This document shows positions 30,908-38,559 of a stretch of DNA of 38,559 bases, in pieces. The position numbers and the translations under genes are program-made. The DNA comes from Massiliimicrobium timonense (GTDB lineage: Bacteria; Bacillota_I; Bacilli_A; Erysipelotrichales; Coprobacillaceae), in the NCBI RefSeq assembly GCF_002160865.1, contig NZ_NFLJ01000029.1:1-38559 (forward strand), read 5' to 3'. Position 1 is the first letter of the stretch; every line of letters starts with the position of its first letter. The notes below the pieces were generated by a model. It made no database searches and was not told the origin of the DNA. It worked only from the letters and a program-made list of their open reading frames with translations.

Positions 30908-32649
30908 AAATATTTCTCTTCGAAATCAGAAAGAATATTTAAAAAATTGGTAATGAATATATTGAATAATTCAAATTGCTTTTTTATGTCATAAACAGAT
31001 GAAATCTTAGTAAATAATTCTAATGTAGAAAGCTTCAAATCGACAATTTCAGCAAATTGTTTGTTCATATTTGCTGCGTTATAAAAACCTCTTCTTAATT
31101 TTTCCGATAATAACACTGTTAGTTCATAAGCATTTGTATCGTTTATATTATATTCATCAGTAATTACTTCATTAAAATTACTATTGTCTATTTGATATCC
31201 TAATAGATTGTCATCTATATACTGAGGGGAATAATTAACGTATTTTTCTATTACTTTTTTTATGTTGGTTTCAACAGTTCCGTCTTTCTTGGTAAAAAAT
31301 TTATAACTATCATGTCCGTTATTATAAAATTCTTCATAAACAATTTTTTTATGTAATATATTTTTTAAATCTATTTTTACTCTTATTTGTGGTAATGTGT
31401 AATTAGCAAAATAGACGCTATTTAAATTTAACAGTGAATCTAATTCAGATAATAGATTCAATTTTTTATTAAAAGTACTTTGTTTTATGTTACTTTTTCC
31501 TGTTAAAAAATTTTTATATTGTTCCTTATTTGAATTGCAGTAATCTCTAAAATATTGATCTATAGACATAAATTGTAACTCTTGAAAATTATCGATATGC
31601 ATCTTGTTTGCATTAGTCATAAAGACTCTTGCTTTTTTTTCAATATCTGTTAAATGTAAATTTGTTATATAGTGTTCAAAGATAGCTATATTAGAGAAAA
31701 AACAATTTGTTGAAGGACTAATAATATTATTATCTTTAGATATTAAATTATTGATTGATTTGATGTTTTTCTTAGTTTTTTCAAGAAAATATGCCAATAT
31801 TTCTTCATTTGAAAAGAAATAAAGATTCCTATCAAAAAAAATATTTAATTGATTTATAAATTCAAACATCGAGTTATGTAAAATATTTAATAAGGAATCG
31901 ATATATTTATTAAAATCTTTTAAAGGCTTATCTTGAAAATTATCCCATATAATTTTAACTAAAGCAAGTAATGAGTCCATTTGTGATAAATCTAGATAAT
32001 TATTATAATAGCTTTTATTGTACAGTATAATTGATTTTTCTAAATAAGCAGATGGCTGGGTACTCATATAATAATAATGAAAGATAGCTGATTCTAAACT
32101 TTTTATTTCACCAACTCCTTCAAGTGCGTATGGATGTAAAAAGTCAATAAACTCAGATAAATCATTACAGCCATAATAATCTTTATATTTGTCTTGAAAA
32201 TAATATCTAAAACAGTATTGATATTTTGATAAATTAATATTACTTATATAGTTCCTATGTATTTGTTTATTGAATTTATCAATTTCACTGTCTTGATCTC
32301 CTAAACCACCATGTATGTATGCAATGAACTGAGCAAATTCTTTTTGAGAGATATTTTTTTTCAAAATAGCAAGCGGAGAATCAGGCTTTTTTTCTATTTC
32401 TTTTAATAAATAATCTATTTTTGTCATTAAACTTGATTTATGTTGTTCTTTAAATAAACTTTCTCCGTATTGTTCTCTGATTATTTTATATATATCTATA
32501 ACTTCTTGAGGATATTTTTCTTTATCTTCAGATTTAGTTTCTTTTCTTGTGGTTTTGCCATTAAAATCAGTTTTTCCTTTTGCAGATTTATGTGTACTAA
32601 ATTCAAGAGTTAAATCTACATTAGGAACATAATCTTCTTTTCTTCTCAT
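30892..32649 (-). CDS. Unrecognised 585-residue protein
   Basis: This large protein has no signal peptide, membrane helix, P-loop or nuclease motif that I can see. The first 50 residues are charged and probably disordered (KSAKGKTDFNGKTTRKETKS). The rest is rich in Asn, Tyr, Phe and Lys and predicted helical, with FIAYIHGGLGDQD and YCFRYYFQDKYKDYYGC as the most distinctive stretches. It stands alone on the minus strand, convergent with prfH and divergent from the RecA-fold ATPase. The position fits a defence-type or accessory cargo gene, but no function can be assigned. Confidence 0.55.
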   Translation of the reverse strand: MRRKEDYVPNVDLTLEFSTHKSAKGKTDFNGKTTRKETKSEDKEKYPQEVIDIYKIIREQYGESLFKEQHKSSLMTKIDYLLKEIEKKPDSPLAILKKNISQKEFAQFIAYIHGGLGDQDSEIDKFNKQIHRNYISNINLSKYQYCFRYYFQDKYKDYYGCNDLSEFIDFLHPYALEGVGEIKSLESAIFHYYYMSTQPSAYLEKSIILYNKSYYNNYLDLSQMDSLLALVKIIWDNFQDKPLKDFNKYIDSLLNILHNSMFEFINQLNIFFDRNLYFFSNEEILAYFLEKTKKNIKSINNLISKDNNIISPSTNCFFSNIAIFEHYITNLHLTDIEKKARVFMTNANKMHIDNFQELQFMSIDQYFRDYCNSNKEQYKNFLTGKSNIKQSTFNKKLNLLSELDSLLNLNSVYFANYTLPQIRVKIDLKNILHKKIVYEEFYNNGHDSYKFFTKKDGTVETNIKKVIEKYVNYSPQYIDDNLLGYQIDNSNFNEVITDEYNINDTNAYELTVLLSEKLRRGFYNAANMNKQFAEIVDLKLSTLELFTKISSVYDIKKQFELFNIFITNFLNILSDFEEKYLKKDL

Positions 32650-32948
32650 AAAAACTCTCCTTATGTAAAATGATTATGTTTATTATATAAAAAAATAATG
32701 AATGAATAAATACATCTTTTCCTATTACATTAAAATTACTGTTTTTTTCTATTTCCTTTAATATACTTTATTCATGATTATATATATAATTAAAATTTTA
32801 TGAGAAATTATTCATTATTTAAATACTAGATATTCCCAAATTTTCTAACTTCTTTAATATCAAAATGGAGCTCTTTATAATACACTGAAAATGCAAGGAA
32901 AATCGCGATGACTTGTAAATTATAATTATCAAGGAGGATTTTTGAATT
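32650..32948. promoter_or_regulatory. Divergent intergenic region
   Basis: About 300 A/T-rich bases between divergent genes must hold two promoters. I see no reliable -35/-10 pair and no iteron or long palindrome. A GGAGG at 32933 serves the rightward gene. Confidence 0.4.
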
Positions 32949-34121
32949 ATGTGTTATATAAATTGTATACCAACTTATGGGTTGGTTCCATACAGAAATT
33001 TGGGAGAAGAAATTGATGAGTTACAGCAATTTCAAAATTTGCAAGAGATTGTTTTATCTGCGCCCAGAATAAATTTTTCAGTAATGAATAAAATGTGTTT
33101 AGAAAATTTAAAAAATTATAAGAAATTTATGATAGAGAAGTATGCAGAATGGTGGAAACAAGTGAAAATAAATAAGGACAGATATTGTGAAATTGAAAAA
33201 TTGTATTTCAAATATTGTTCTATTTTTGAAGAAAATGATGCAGTTTTATCAGAAATTAGTGATGCATTCGATAGTGTTTTTTTAGAAGATGGATTTCTTA
33301 AGGGCGAGCTATATACAATTTCTGCCCCCTCTGGGGTCGGTAAAACAGCGTTTTCCATCATGTTAGCAACTGTTTTAGCATCGGGGTATAATCGATTTAA
33401 GAATTCAATATTTGAACCACGAAAAGTTGTCTACGTCTCACTTGAGCAAAGCGAGAAACAAATTCAGGCACGCATAAAATCAACGTTGTTGGGGATAAAT
33501 GATTTAAAAAATGCGTCAGCGTATTTGGATGTTTATTTAAACAAAGGAAATAGAGAACTATTGGAATTGGCTGAAACATTATATCAGATAAGCATGAGTC
33601 ATATAGATATTTTATCTATTGATGATTTTGATTCTTTGAGTGTTGAAGAGATTTTAGATGTAATAAAAAAGCGCACAAATAATTTGGATGTACTTGTGAT
33701 TGATCAATATGAAAATATTGAAAATTCTTTAAATACTGTTTCAGATGATGTGGCAAGAACACTAAAGAGTTTTGCAAATAAGGAGAATATAGTCTTGATT
33801 TTGCAAAGTCAAATCAATAAAAGTTCAGTAGAAAAAGCAAAAATCAAAAGTGGTTTGTATGATGCGCAGAAATTAAGTGGAAATTCACTTAGAGGAACAT
33901 CAGGATTGGAACATCAGTCTACGGGTATTCTCTTTATTGTACCCCTAGATCAAGAAAGAATAATTTATGGATATAAAGCAAAATTAGTTGAAATTTTCAT
34001 TTCTAAAAATCGCTATGGTGAAAGTGGAAAAAGTTTAAAAATGTGGCATATTGGCGCCTTAAACATATTTGTTGACAAAGATTTTGACGAAGTTATGGAG
34101 ATTCCAAATGTTGATTTATAA
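32949..34121 (+). CDS. RecA-fold (DnaB/RepA-like) replication ATPase
   Basis: This 390-residue protein has an N-terminal region of about 115 residues with no known domain, then a RecA-type core. Walker A is APSGVGKT (126-133), followed by RKVVYVSLEQSEKQIQARI typical of DnaB and RepA helicases. Walker B is VLVIDQYENI, and IVLILQSQINKS is the sensor strand. The final part (VEIFISKNRYGESGKSLKMW) matches the DnaB C-terminus. It probably unwinds the element's origin after transfer or excision. GGAGG precedes the start. The next gene overlaps its end. Confidence 0.8.
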   Translation: MCYINCIPTYGLVPYRNLGEEIDELQQFQNLQEIVLSAPRINFSVMNKMCLENLKNYKKFMIEKYAEWWKQVKINKDRYCEIEKLYFKYCSIFEENDAVLSEISDAFDSVFLEDGFLKGELYTISAPSGVGKTAFSIMLATVLASGYNRFKNSIFEPRKVVYVSLEQSEKQIQARIKSTLLGINDLKNASAYLDVYLNKGNRELLELAETLYQISMSHIDILSIDDFDSLSVEEILDVIKKRTNNLDVLVIDQYENIENSLNTVSDDVARTLKSFANKENIVLILQSQINKSSVEKAKIKSGLYDAQKLSGNSLRGTSGLEHQSTGILFIVPLDQERIIYGYKAKLVEIFISKNRYGESGKSLKMWHIGALNIFVDKDFDEVMEIPNVDL

Positions 34122-34968
34122 AAAAAGATTTCCTGAAAATATTATTGTGTATGAATTTTCTTGCTATAAATTATTGCAAATAATCAGCAGTAATCCAATA
34201 AAGAAAGTAAATAGTGTTTGTATTAATGGTGTCTTCATAAAATATTTCAATAACAATGCTAATATCAGACAGTTTTCTTATTTTGATTTTACTGTTTTAT
34301 GTGCATTGTTGACAATTTTTGAATGTTTTGGAGAACAAAAAAATTTTTCGACAATGACTATTTTGAAAATTTTAAGAGGCAATAAGCAGGCAAGATTTTC
34401 AAAAAATAGTAAGAAATTAGGAACTCTAAATAAAAAAATGATTGAAGATTCTCTAGCTTATATGAATAACGTGTTTTTGTTTGCTTTAGATAATCAAAGC
34501 TATGATGAGAGAACAAGTTTTTTGTCAATAAAACAGGTAGGTAACTTTTACAAATTTGAAAAAGAACCTAAAATTATAAATTTATTTGAAATCTTAGGTT
34601 TTAAAAGTCAGTCATATTCAATAAATTTCTTTAATCTATATAAAATATGTAATAGACATTTTCATGAAGGTCAAGAATTCATCAGTTTTAAATTTTGGGT
34701 TTTATCTTCATTGATTAAAGATTATGAAGTCCAAATCAATCAATCGGTTGTAAAAAGAATCTTAAAAATTGACAAAGTCGAAGAAAAAGCAAAAAAAGAT
34801 TTGGCTTTACATAAAATTTCAAAATCAATTTACAAAAAGCGCTTGAATGAAACGTATTTTAAATTTCATTTATTTGTAAAGATGTATGGGGATTTTTTTA
34901 AGGCTTATGGAATTATTGATGAATATAAATTTAATCAAAATCAGATGATTATATTTTATAAAAAATGA
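34108..34968 (+). CDS. Possible winged-helix replication initiator
   Basis: This 286-residue basic protein overlaps the RecA-fold ATPase gene by 14 bases and is translated with it. FDFTVLCALLTIFECFGEQKNFSTMTILKIL resembles the 'YD..VL.AI.SL...G...T...I...L.G' start of winged-helix replication proteins in Firmicutes elements. The C-terminal half has a long basic helical part (KRILKIDKVEEKAKKDLALH). The match is by pattern only, so replication initiation is a guess supported mainly by its neighbour. The ATG at 34108 has GGAG upstream; one at 34069 is less likely. Confidence 0.45.
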   Translation: MLIYKKRFPENIIVYEFSCYKLLQIISSNPIKKVNSVCINGVFIKYFNNNANIRQFSYFDFTVLCALLTIFECFGEQKNFSTMTILKILRGNKQARFSKNSKKLGTLNKKMIEDSLAYMNNVFLFALDNQSYDERTSFLSIKQVGNFYKFEKEPKIINLFEILGFKSQSYSINFFNLYKICNRHFHEGQEFISFKFWVLSSLIKDYEVQINQSVVKRILKIDKVEEKAKKDLALHKISKSIYKKRLNETYFKFHLFVKMYGDFFKAYGIIDEYKFNQNQMIIFYKK

Positions 34969-34976
34969 AAAATTTG

Positions 34977-35004
34977 TGTAAATAATCTTTTAAGATTATT
35001 TACA
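34977..35004. promoter_or_regulatory. Long palindrome upstream of the excisionase gene
   Basis: TGTAAATAATCTT and AAGATTATTTACA are perfect 13-base arms around TT. There is no T-run after it, so an operator or recombination-protein site is more likely than a terminator. Confidence 0.55.
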
Positions 35005-35043
35005 TCAAATTTTCATCAAATTTATTAGAATGGAGGAAAGAAT

Positions 35044-35316
35044 ATGGATAATCAACAAAATAATATGTATGATTTACAAATGCTAACACAAGAAGAAGTG
35101 GCAGAGTTATTACATACTCATGTGACTACGATTGCAATGCTTCGAGAAGTAGGAATTTTACCTGCAATTAAAACTGGACGTAATTTCATGTTTTCACAGC
35201 AAACTATTCGAGACTTTCAAAAAAATTATAGTGGATATGATGTAAGTAATAGAGTAAAGGCTGTAGAAAGTTTTCAATGCGTATATGAAAATATGGCATC
35301 AGGAGGAAATACCTGA
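35044..35316 (+). CDS. xis: Excisionase (HTH_17)
   Basis: This 90-residue protein has a MerR-like excisionase domain: LTQEEVAELLHTHVTTIAML, then REVGILPAIKTGRNFMFSQQ, then TIRDF, with a C-terminal tail of about 30 residues. Its stop overlaps the integrase start (TGATG), and AGGAGG for the integrase lies within its last codons. It is the obvious partner of the integrase and should favour excision from tRNA-Glu. A 28-bp palindrome 40 bases upstream may control the pair. Confidence 0.85.
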   Translation: MDNQQNNMYDLQMLTQEEVAELLHTHVTTIAMLREVGILPAIKTGRNFMFSQQTIRDFQKNYSGYDVSNRVKAVESFQCVYENMASGGNT

Positions 35317-36422
35317 TGCCTATTCGTAAACGAGAACGTAAGAAAATGAAAAATGGATATGTCTATGAAGTTTATATTAATTATTATGATAATGGTATAA
35401 AAAATAGATATTCTAAAAGTGGATTTAGAACTTGGAAAGATGCCAAAAATCATGAAGCAATGATATATGCTAAATTAGAGAAAAAAGGTAATGTACAAAA
35501 AAAGTGTAAAAAAACTTTTGATCAAGTATATCAAGAGTTCTTGGAAATAGGTTGTGGGAATTATCAAGAGAACACAGTTACTAGTACAAAAAATATATAT
35601 AACACCTTTTTGCATAAAGAAATTGGCAATAAATTAATTACGACCTTCAATTATGCATTCTTGCAAAATTACTTTAATAGTAAGTCAAAGCAAGGATTGG
35701 CTACCAATAAAAACATTAAAAAAGCGATTAATCGAATATTAGATTTTAGTGTTAAATTAGGGTATATAGAAACAAATCCTATAAATTTAGTTTCAGTTAA
35801 GGGAATTGATACAACAAGAAATGAAAACAAAGTTATCAGTGATAATGATTTTCAATTAATTATAAAGCGTTTATCCGAAAAAGAGACGTTTAAGTATATG
35901 ACATACAGAATAGCATTGATAATAGGATATTATACAGGTTTAAGAGTATCAGAAGTCTTAGGGTTAGAAAAAGAAGATATAGATTTTCAAAATAACACTA
36001 TATCTGTTAAGCGAAAACTTGTATACAAAGGATTGAGAAAACAGGACTTCTATACAACACAACAAATGAAGTCGAAGAAATCACATGCTGTTATACCGCT
36101 AGCTTTACCATTAAAACAGGAACTTCAAAAATGGTTTAGAATAAATCCTTATGAGAAAATTATTTGTGATGAAAATGGCTATTATATTAATCCCAATACA
36201 ATGGGACAAGATATAAAAGCAATCACAAATAAAGAGGGTATACATTTTCATTTTCATATGTTAAGGCATACCTTTTCTACGAAGTTAGTTTTGGGGAATG
36301 TTGATATAAAAACGACACAAGAGTTGATGAGGCATAGTAATTTTAATACCACAATGAGTCTTTATACTCATATAAATGATGAACATAAACAAGAAGTCAT
36401 AAACGAAATTTTTTCTAAATGA
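35316..36422 (+). CDS. int: Tyrosine recombinase (integrase)
   Basis: This 368-residue protein has an N-terminal arm-binding domain (about 1-60; YVYEVYINYYDNGIKNRYSK and FRTWKDAKNHEA), a SAM-like core-binding domain (65-160) and a catalytic domain from about 172. The catalytic set is Arg210 (YTGLRVSE), a lysine around 252-255 (MKSKKSH), His314 and Arg317 (HMLRHTF), His340 (LMRHS) and Tyr350 (LYTH). It is complete and should be active. The gene ends 72 bases before attR, and its stop codon lies within the right arm-type site. It integrates the element at the 3' end of tRNA-Glu. Confidence 0.95.
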   Translation: MPIRKRERKKMKNGYVYEVYINYYDNGIKNRYSKSGFRTWKDAKNHEAMIYAKLEKKGNVQKKCKKTFDQVYQEFLEIGCGNYQENTVTSTKNIYNTFLHKEIGNKLITTFNYAFLQNYFNSKSKQGLATNKNIKKAINRILDFSVKLGYIETNPINLVSVKGIDTTRNENKVISDNDFQLIIKRLSEKETFKYMTYRIALIIGYYTGLRVSEVLGLEKEDIDFQNNTISVKRKLVYKGLRKQDFYTTQQMKSKKSHAVIPLALPLKQELQKWFRINPYEKIICDENGYYINPNTMGQDIKAITNKEGIHFHFHMLRHTFSTKLVLGNVDIKTTQELMRHSNFNTTMSLYTHINDEHKQEVINEIFSK

Positions 36423-36440
36423 GTGTCGAATGAGTGTCGA
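36414..36440. repeat. Right arm-type integrase binding repeats
   Basis: TCTAAATGAGTGTCGA (36414-36429), identical to 16713-16728, and a second TGAGTGTCGA (36431-36440). The first overlaps the last codons and stop of int. Confidence 0.7.
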
Positions 36441-36457
36441 AAACGGTTTTGAAATGA

Positions 36458-36485
36458 AAAAAAGCCCATTTTATCGGGCTTTTTT
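36458..36485. terminator. Element-borne terminator next to attR
   Basis: AAAAAAGCCC-ATTTTATC-GGGCTTTTTT is a perfect 10-bp stem that works in both directions. It ends int and, on the minus strand, replaces the terminator that tRNA-Glu lost when the element inserted. Confidence 0.85.
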
Positions 36486-36494
36486 GATTTCTAC

Positions 36495-36510
36495 TGGTAG
36501 TCCGTAGGGG
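36495..36510. repeat. attR core (16-bp direct repeat)
   Basis: TGGTAGTCCGTAGGGG, the 3' end of tRNA-Glu, is identical to attL at 16589-16604. Confidence 0.92.
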
Positions 36511-36570
36511 GTTCGAACCCCTGAATGCTAGGATGAGAACCTAGTGTGTTGACCACTTCACCAACGGACC
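36495..36570 (-). tRNA. tRNA-Glu (anticodon CTC)
   Basis: The minus strand folds into a full cloverleaf. The acceptor GGTCCGT pairs with ACGGACT (one G-U), the anticodon stem CTAGG/CCTAG encloses loop TTCTCAT (anticodon CTC), and the T-arm is AGGGG-TTCGAAC-CCCCT, with an encoded CCA. The sequence 3' of it belongs to the integrated element, which restores the acceptor end. Confidence 0.95.
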
Positions 36571-36758
36571 AAATATTGACAATATATAGTATATCACTCT
36601 TAAATCAAGTGTAAAGATTTTTTTAAAATAAATGCAATAAATAAGGAATAAAAAGCATTAATATGATGGAATGATGAATTTATTATAAATATCATGTTGG
36701 GATTGAGTGAACAGCATTTGAATGATATAATGAAAGCGAAAAAAATTAAGAAATTGTT
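36571..36758. other. Intergenic region between tRNA-Glu and murA
   Basis: No gene or strong hairpin is seen. It must contain the leftward tRNA promoter; the A/T-rich sequence gives several weak matches and no clear choice. Confidence 0.4.
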
Positions 36759-36787
36759 TTGATATTGACGACATAAATGTGTATAAT
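36759..36787 (+). promoter_or_regulatory. Sigma-A promoter of murA
   Basis: TTGATA, a 17-base spacer and a consensus TATAAT, about 70 bases before the start codon. Confidence 0.65.
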
Positions 36788-36859
36788 CTCATTAAAAAGA
36801 GAAATAGAGTTATAAATAGATTGATGATTGGATATATATTAAAGAAAGGAAATAAACAC

Positions 36860-38125
36860 ATGGCAGAAGTAATTGCGATAGATGGTGGATATAAATTAAA
36901 TGGAACTGTAAGAATTAGTGGAGCGAAGAATGCAACTGTTGCTTTGATTCCCGCAGCCGTATTATCTGAAGGTCCTGTAGAGATTTTAGGAGTCCCTGAA
37001 ATTTCAGATGTTGCTGCATTGGCAACACTTTTAAAGGAGTTAAAATGTGATGTAGAGATTGATGGAGAACGTATCAAGATTGATCCTACACATATGGAAG
37101 ATATTGCATTAGTGAGTGATGCAGTCAATAAACTAAGAGCTTCTTATTATTTTATGGGAGCCTTACTTGGAAAATATAAACGTGTAAAAATAAAAATGCC
37201 CGGGGGATGCTATTTAGGACCACGTCCTATTGATCTTCATCTCAAAGGTTTTGAAGCTTTGGGAGCAAATATTACTTATGAAAATGATACTTATTTATTG
37301 GAAGCTAAAGAATTGATTGGAACTTCTATTTATTTAGATTTTGCATCAGTTGGAGCAACAATTAATATTATGTTAGCAGCTGTCAAAGCCAAAGGAAAAA
37401 CTGTGATTGAAAATGCTGCGAAAGAACCGGAAATTATTGATGTGGCGAACCTTCTGACAAAGATGGGAGCAAAAATCAGAGGCGTAGGAACTGATACAAT
37501 TACGATTGATGGTGTCGAACATTTAAATGGAACATTTCATGAAATTATTCCAGATCGTATTGAAGCAGGAACATTTTTGATTATTGCTGCGGCGGCTGGA
37601 GAAAAAGTGATTGTTCAAAATATTATTCCTCAGCATTTAGAAGCGTTAATTTCTAAACTCAAAGAAATGGGTATTCAAATGGATGTTGTGGGAGATAGTA
37701 TTGTGGTTTATGGTAGAGAAGGTGATTTAAAACCAGTCAACATTAAAACACAAATTTATCCTGGTTTTGCAACTGATTTACAACAACCTCTTACAACTCT
37801 TTTAACACAGGCTAGTGGTGATTCACATGTTAAAGAAACCATTTATATTGAAAGATTTAAACATTGCCCTCAATTAAATAAAATGGGTGCTCACATTGAT
37901 TTAAAAGAAGCTGAAAGCATCATTCATGGAGCAACACAATTGCATGGTACAAGAGTGGAAGCAACAGATTTACGCTGTGGTGCTGCTTTGGTTGTTGCTG
38001 GTTTAATTGCTCAGGGAAGAACAGAAATTACAAATGTCTATCATATTGATCGAGGATATGATAATATTGACCATAAACTCATTACATTAGGTGCTCATAT
38101 TACAAGATATCATATTGATGAATAA
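36860..38125 (+). CDS. murA: UDP-N-acetylglucosamine 1-carboxyvinyltransferase
   Basis: This 421-residue enzyme transfers enolpyruvate from PEP to UDP-GlcNAc, the first committed step of peptidoglycan synthesis. Its N-terminus has RISGAKNATVALI (substrate Lys/Asn), the active-site loop reads MPGGCYLGPRPIDLH with Cys117, and the late DLRCGAALVVAGLIA is typical. Because Cys117 is present, the enzyme should be fosfomycin-sensitive. The ATG at 36860 follows AGAAAGGA; a longer frame from 36779 covers the promoter and is unlikely. It is transcribed separately from rpmE. Confidence 0.96.
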   Translation: MAEVIAIDGGYKLNGTVRISGAKNATVALIPAAVLSEGPVEILGVPEISDVAALATLLKELKCDVEIDGERIKIDPTHMEDIALVSDAVNKLRASYYFMGALLGKYKRVKIKMPGGCYLGPRPIDLHLKGFEALGANITYENDTYLLEAKELIGTSIYLDFASVGATINIMLAAVKAKGKTVIENAAKEPEIIDVANLLTKMGAKIRGVGTDTITIDGVEHLNGTFHEIIPDRIEAGTFLIIAAAAGEKVIVQNIIPQHLEALISKLKEMGIQMDVVGDSIVVYGREGDLKPVNIKTQIYPGFATDLQQPLTTLLTQASGDSHVKETIYIERFKHCPQLNKMGAHIDLKEAESIIHGATQLHGTRVEATDLRCGAALVVAGLIAQGRTEITNVYHIDRGYDNIDHKLITLGAHITRYHIDE

Positions 38126-38166
38126 AAAATGAAAAAACTATTGTTTTTATCGTCAAGAAATGCTAT

Positions 38167-38172
38167 TATAAT
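38167..38172 (+). promoter_or_regulatory. Probable -10 of rpmE
   Basis: TATAAT lies 55 bases before the rpmE start, with TTGTTT about 20 bases upstream as a poorly spaced -35. Confidence 0.45.
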
Positions 38173-38226
38173 TGGGCAACTTACTTTGAAGTAGCAAATA
38201 TTTCAAGGCGGAAGGAGAAATGAAAA

Positions 38227-38430
38227 ATGAAAAAAGGAATTCATCCAGATTATAAAAAAGTCAAAGTGATTTGTACTTCTTGTGGAGCTGAATTTGAAAG
38301 TGGATCAGTATTAAACGAAATTCGTGTTGATACATGTTCAAATTGCCATCCATTCTATACAGGAAAACAAAGATTTGCAAGTGCTGATGGACGTGTAGAA
38401 AAATTCAATAAAAAATACGGACTTAAATAA
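38227..38430 (+). CDS. rpmE: 50S ribosomal protein L31 (zinc-binding type)
   Basis: This 67-residue protein has the zinc pairs CTSCG and [12 protein letters not shown] and the usual [12 protein letters not shown] start and [11 protein letters not shown] end. It belongs to the large ribosomal subunit (bridge between subunits). The zinc-binding form also stores zinc and is replaced by a zinc-free paralogue during zinc starvation in relatives. GGAAGGAGAA precedes the start, and a terminator follows. Confidence 0.97.
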   Translation: MKKGIHPDYKKVKVICTSCGAEFESGSVLNEIRVDTCSNCHPFYTGKQRFASADGRVEKFNKKYGLK

Positions 38431-38462
38431 TAAGAACCTGGGCTCTGTGTCAAGAGTGGAGG

Positions 38463-38493
38463 GGAAGTAACTGAATCAGTTACTTCCTTTTTT
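38463..38493 (+). terminator. Intrinsic terminator of rpmE
   Basis: GGAAGTAACTG-AAT-CAGTTACTTCC is an 11-bp perfect stem followed by six T. Confidence 0.85.
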
Positions 38494-38559
38494 AAATAAT
38501 GTCATACTTAAAACCAAGATGCAGAAGTATTCTTTTTCTTAGGTTTTGAAAATATCTAT

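Larger units (their letters stand above)
16589..36510. mobile_element. Integrative mobilizable element in tRNA-Glu (19.9 kb)
   Basis: The 16-bp repeats at 16589 and 36495 enclose an integrase and excisionase at the right end, MobC-like and relaxase genes at the left end, replication-type genes, RadC, a DprA-like pseudogene, DUF2958 and cargo. The intact tRNA is retained at the right because the element carries a copy of its 3' end. No coupling protein, VirB4-like ATPase or other conjugation channel gene is present, so I call it mobilizable rather than self-conjugative. A 4.0 kb transposon is nested within it. Confidence 0.9.

Noticed and set aside
16589-36510. Prophage interpretation
   Set aside because: There are no capsid, portal, terminase, tail or lysis genes; relaxase and MobC-like genes point to a mobilizable element.
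16589-36510. Self-transmissible conjugative element
   Set aside because: No coupling protein, VirB4-type ATPase, channel or cell-wall hydrolase gene of a transfer system is found between the att sites.
36765-36787. TTGACG as -35 of murA
   Set aside because: It is only 11 bases from the TATAAT; TTGATA at 36759 gives the regular 17-base spacing.
1-38559. CRISPR array
   Set aside because: No run of regularly spaced direct repeats was seen; the repeats present are att, arm, target-duplication and inverted terminal repeats.

Overview
The window is low-GC Firmicutes DNA. Anaerobic ribonucleotide reductase (nrdDG), rubredoxin/ferredoxin proteins, A/T-rich Shine-Dalgarno-led genes and no respiratory genes suggest a strict anaerobe, probably a gut Erysipelotrichia/Coprobacillaceae-type organism. 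That placement is inference from gene content and style, not from a marker search.

Chromosome, left (1-16588): the start of an AAA-ATPase-like gene cut by the window edge, a GntR/UTRA regulator, a coupled exonuclease III / YfcE phosphodiesterase pair, a GyrI-like protein, nrdD-nrdG, acylphosphatase, an ABC exporter pair, a small membrane protein, an operon of membrane protein-cyclophilin-glutaredoxin-galE, an EF-G-like GTPase with a degenerate G4 motif, a secreted coiled-coil NlpC/P60 hydrolase, and a tightly coupled operon of rubredoxin protein, ferredoxin/rubredoxin protein and NagB-like protein. Chromosome, right (36495-38559): tRNA-Glu(CTC), murA and rpmE.

Between them lies a 19.9 kb integrative mobilizable element (16589-36510) in the 3' end of the tRNA-Glu gene. 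It is bounded by a 16-bp direct repeat. The intact tRNA is at the right end and its original terminator is stranded beyond the left end. The element has a tyrosine integrase with excisionase, repeated arm-type sites at both ends, a MobC-like protein, a very small HUH relaxase, candidate oriT structures, a RecA-fold replication ATPase with a partner, DUF2958, a DprA-like gene broken by an in-frame amber codon, RadC, a serine recombinase and an XRE repressor. There are no type IV secretion genes, so transfer would need a helper. The left end is partly duplicated at about 18.27-18.42 kb, with two paralogous excisionase-like genes, so the element looks composite.

Two cargo systems stand out. (1) A complete 3,998-bp transposon (23100-27097) sits inside the element, with about 157-bp imperfect terminal inverted repeats and a perfect 8-bp target duplication. 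It encodes an IS1595/ISXO2-like DDE transposase fused to a DEDDh exonuclease, plus a membrane-anchored or secreted protein and a small acidic protein. (2) An rtcB-prfH ribosome/RNA-repair operon (29240-30840) is preceded by a 28-codon leader ORF and mutually exclusive hairpins that look like a transcription attenuator. It is followed by a convergent gene for an unrecognised 585-residue protein.
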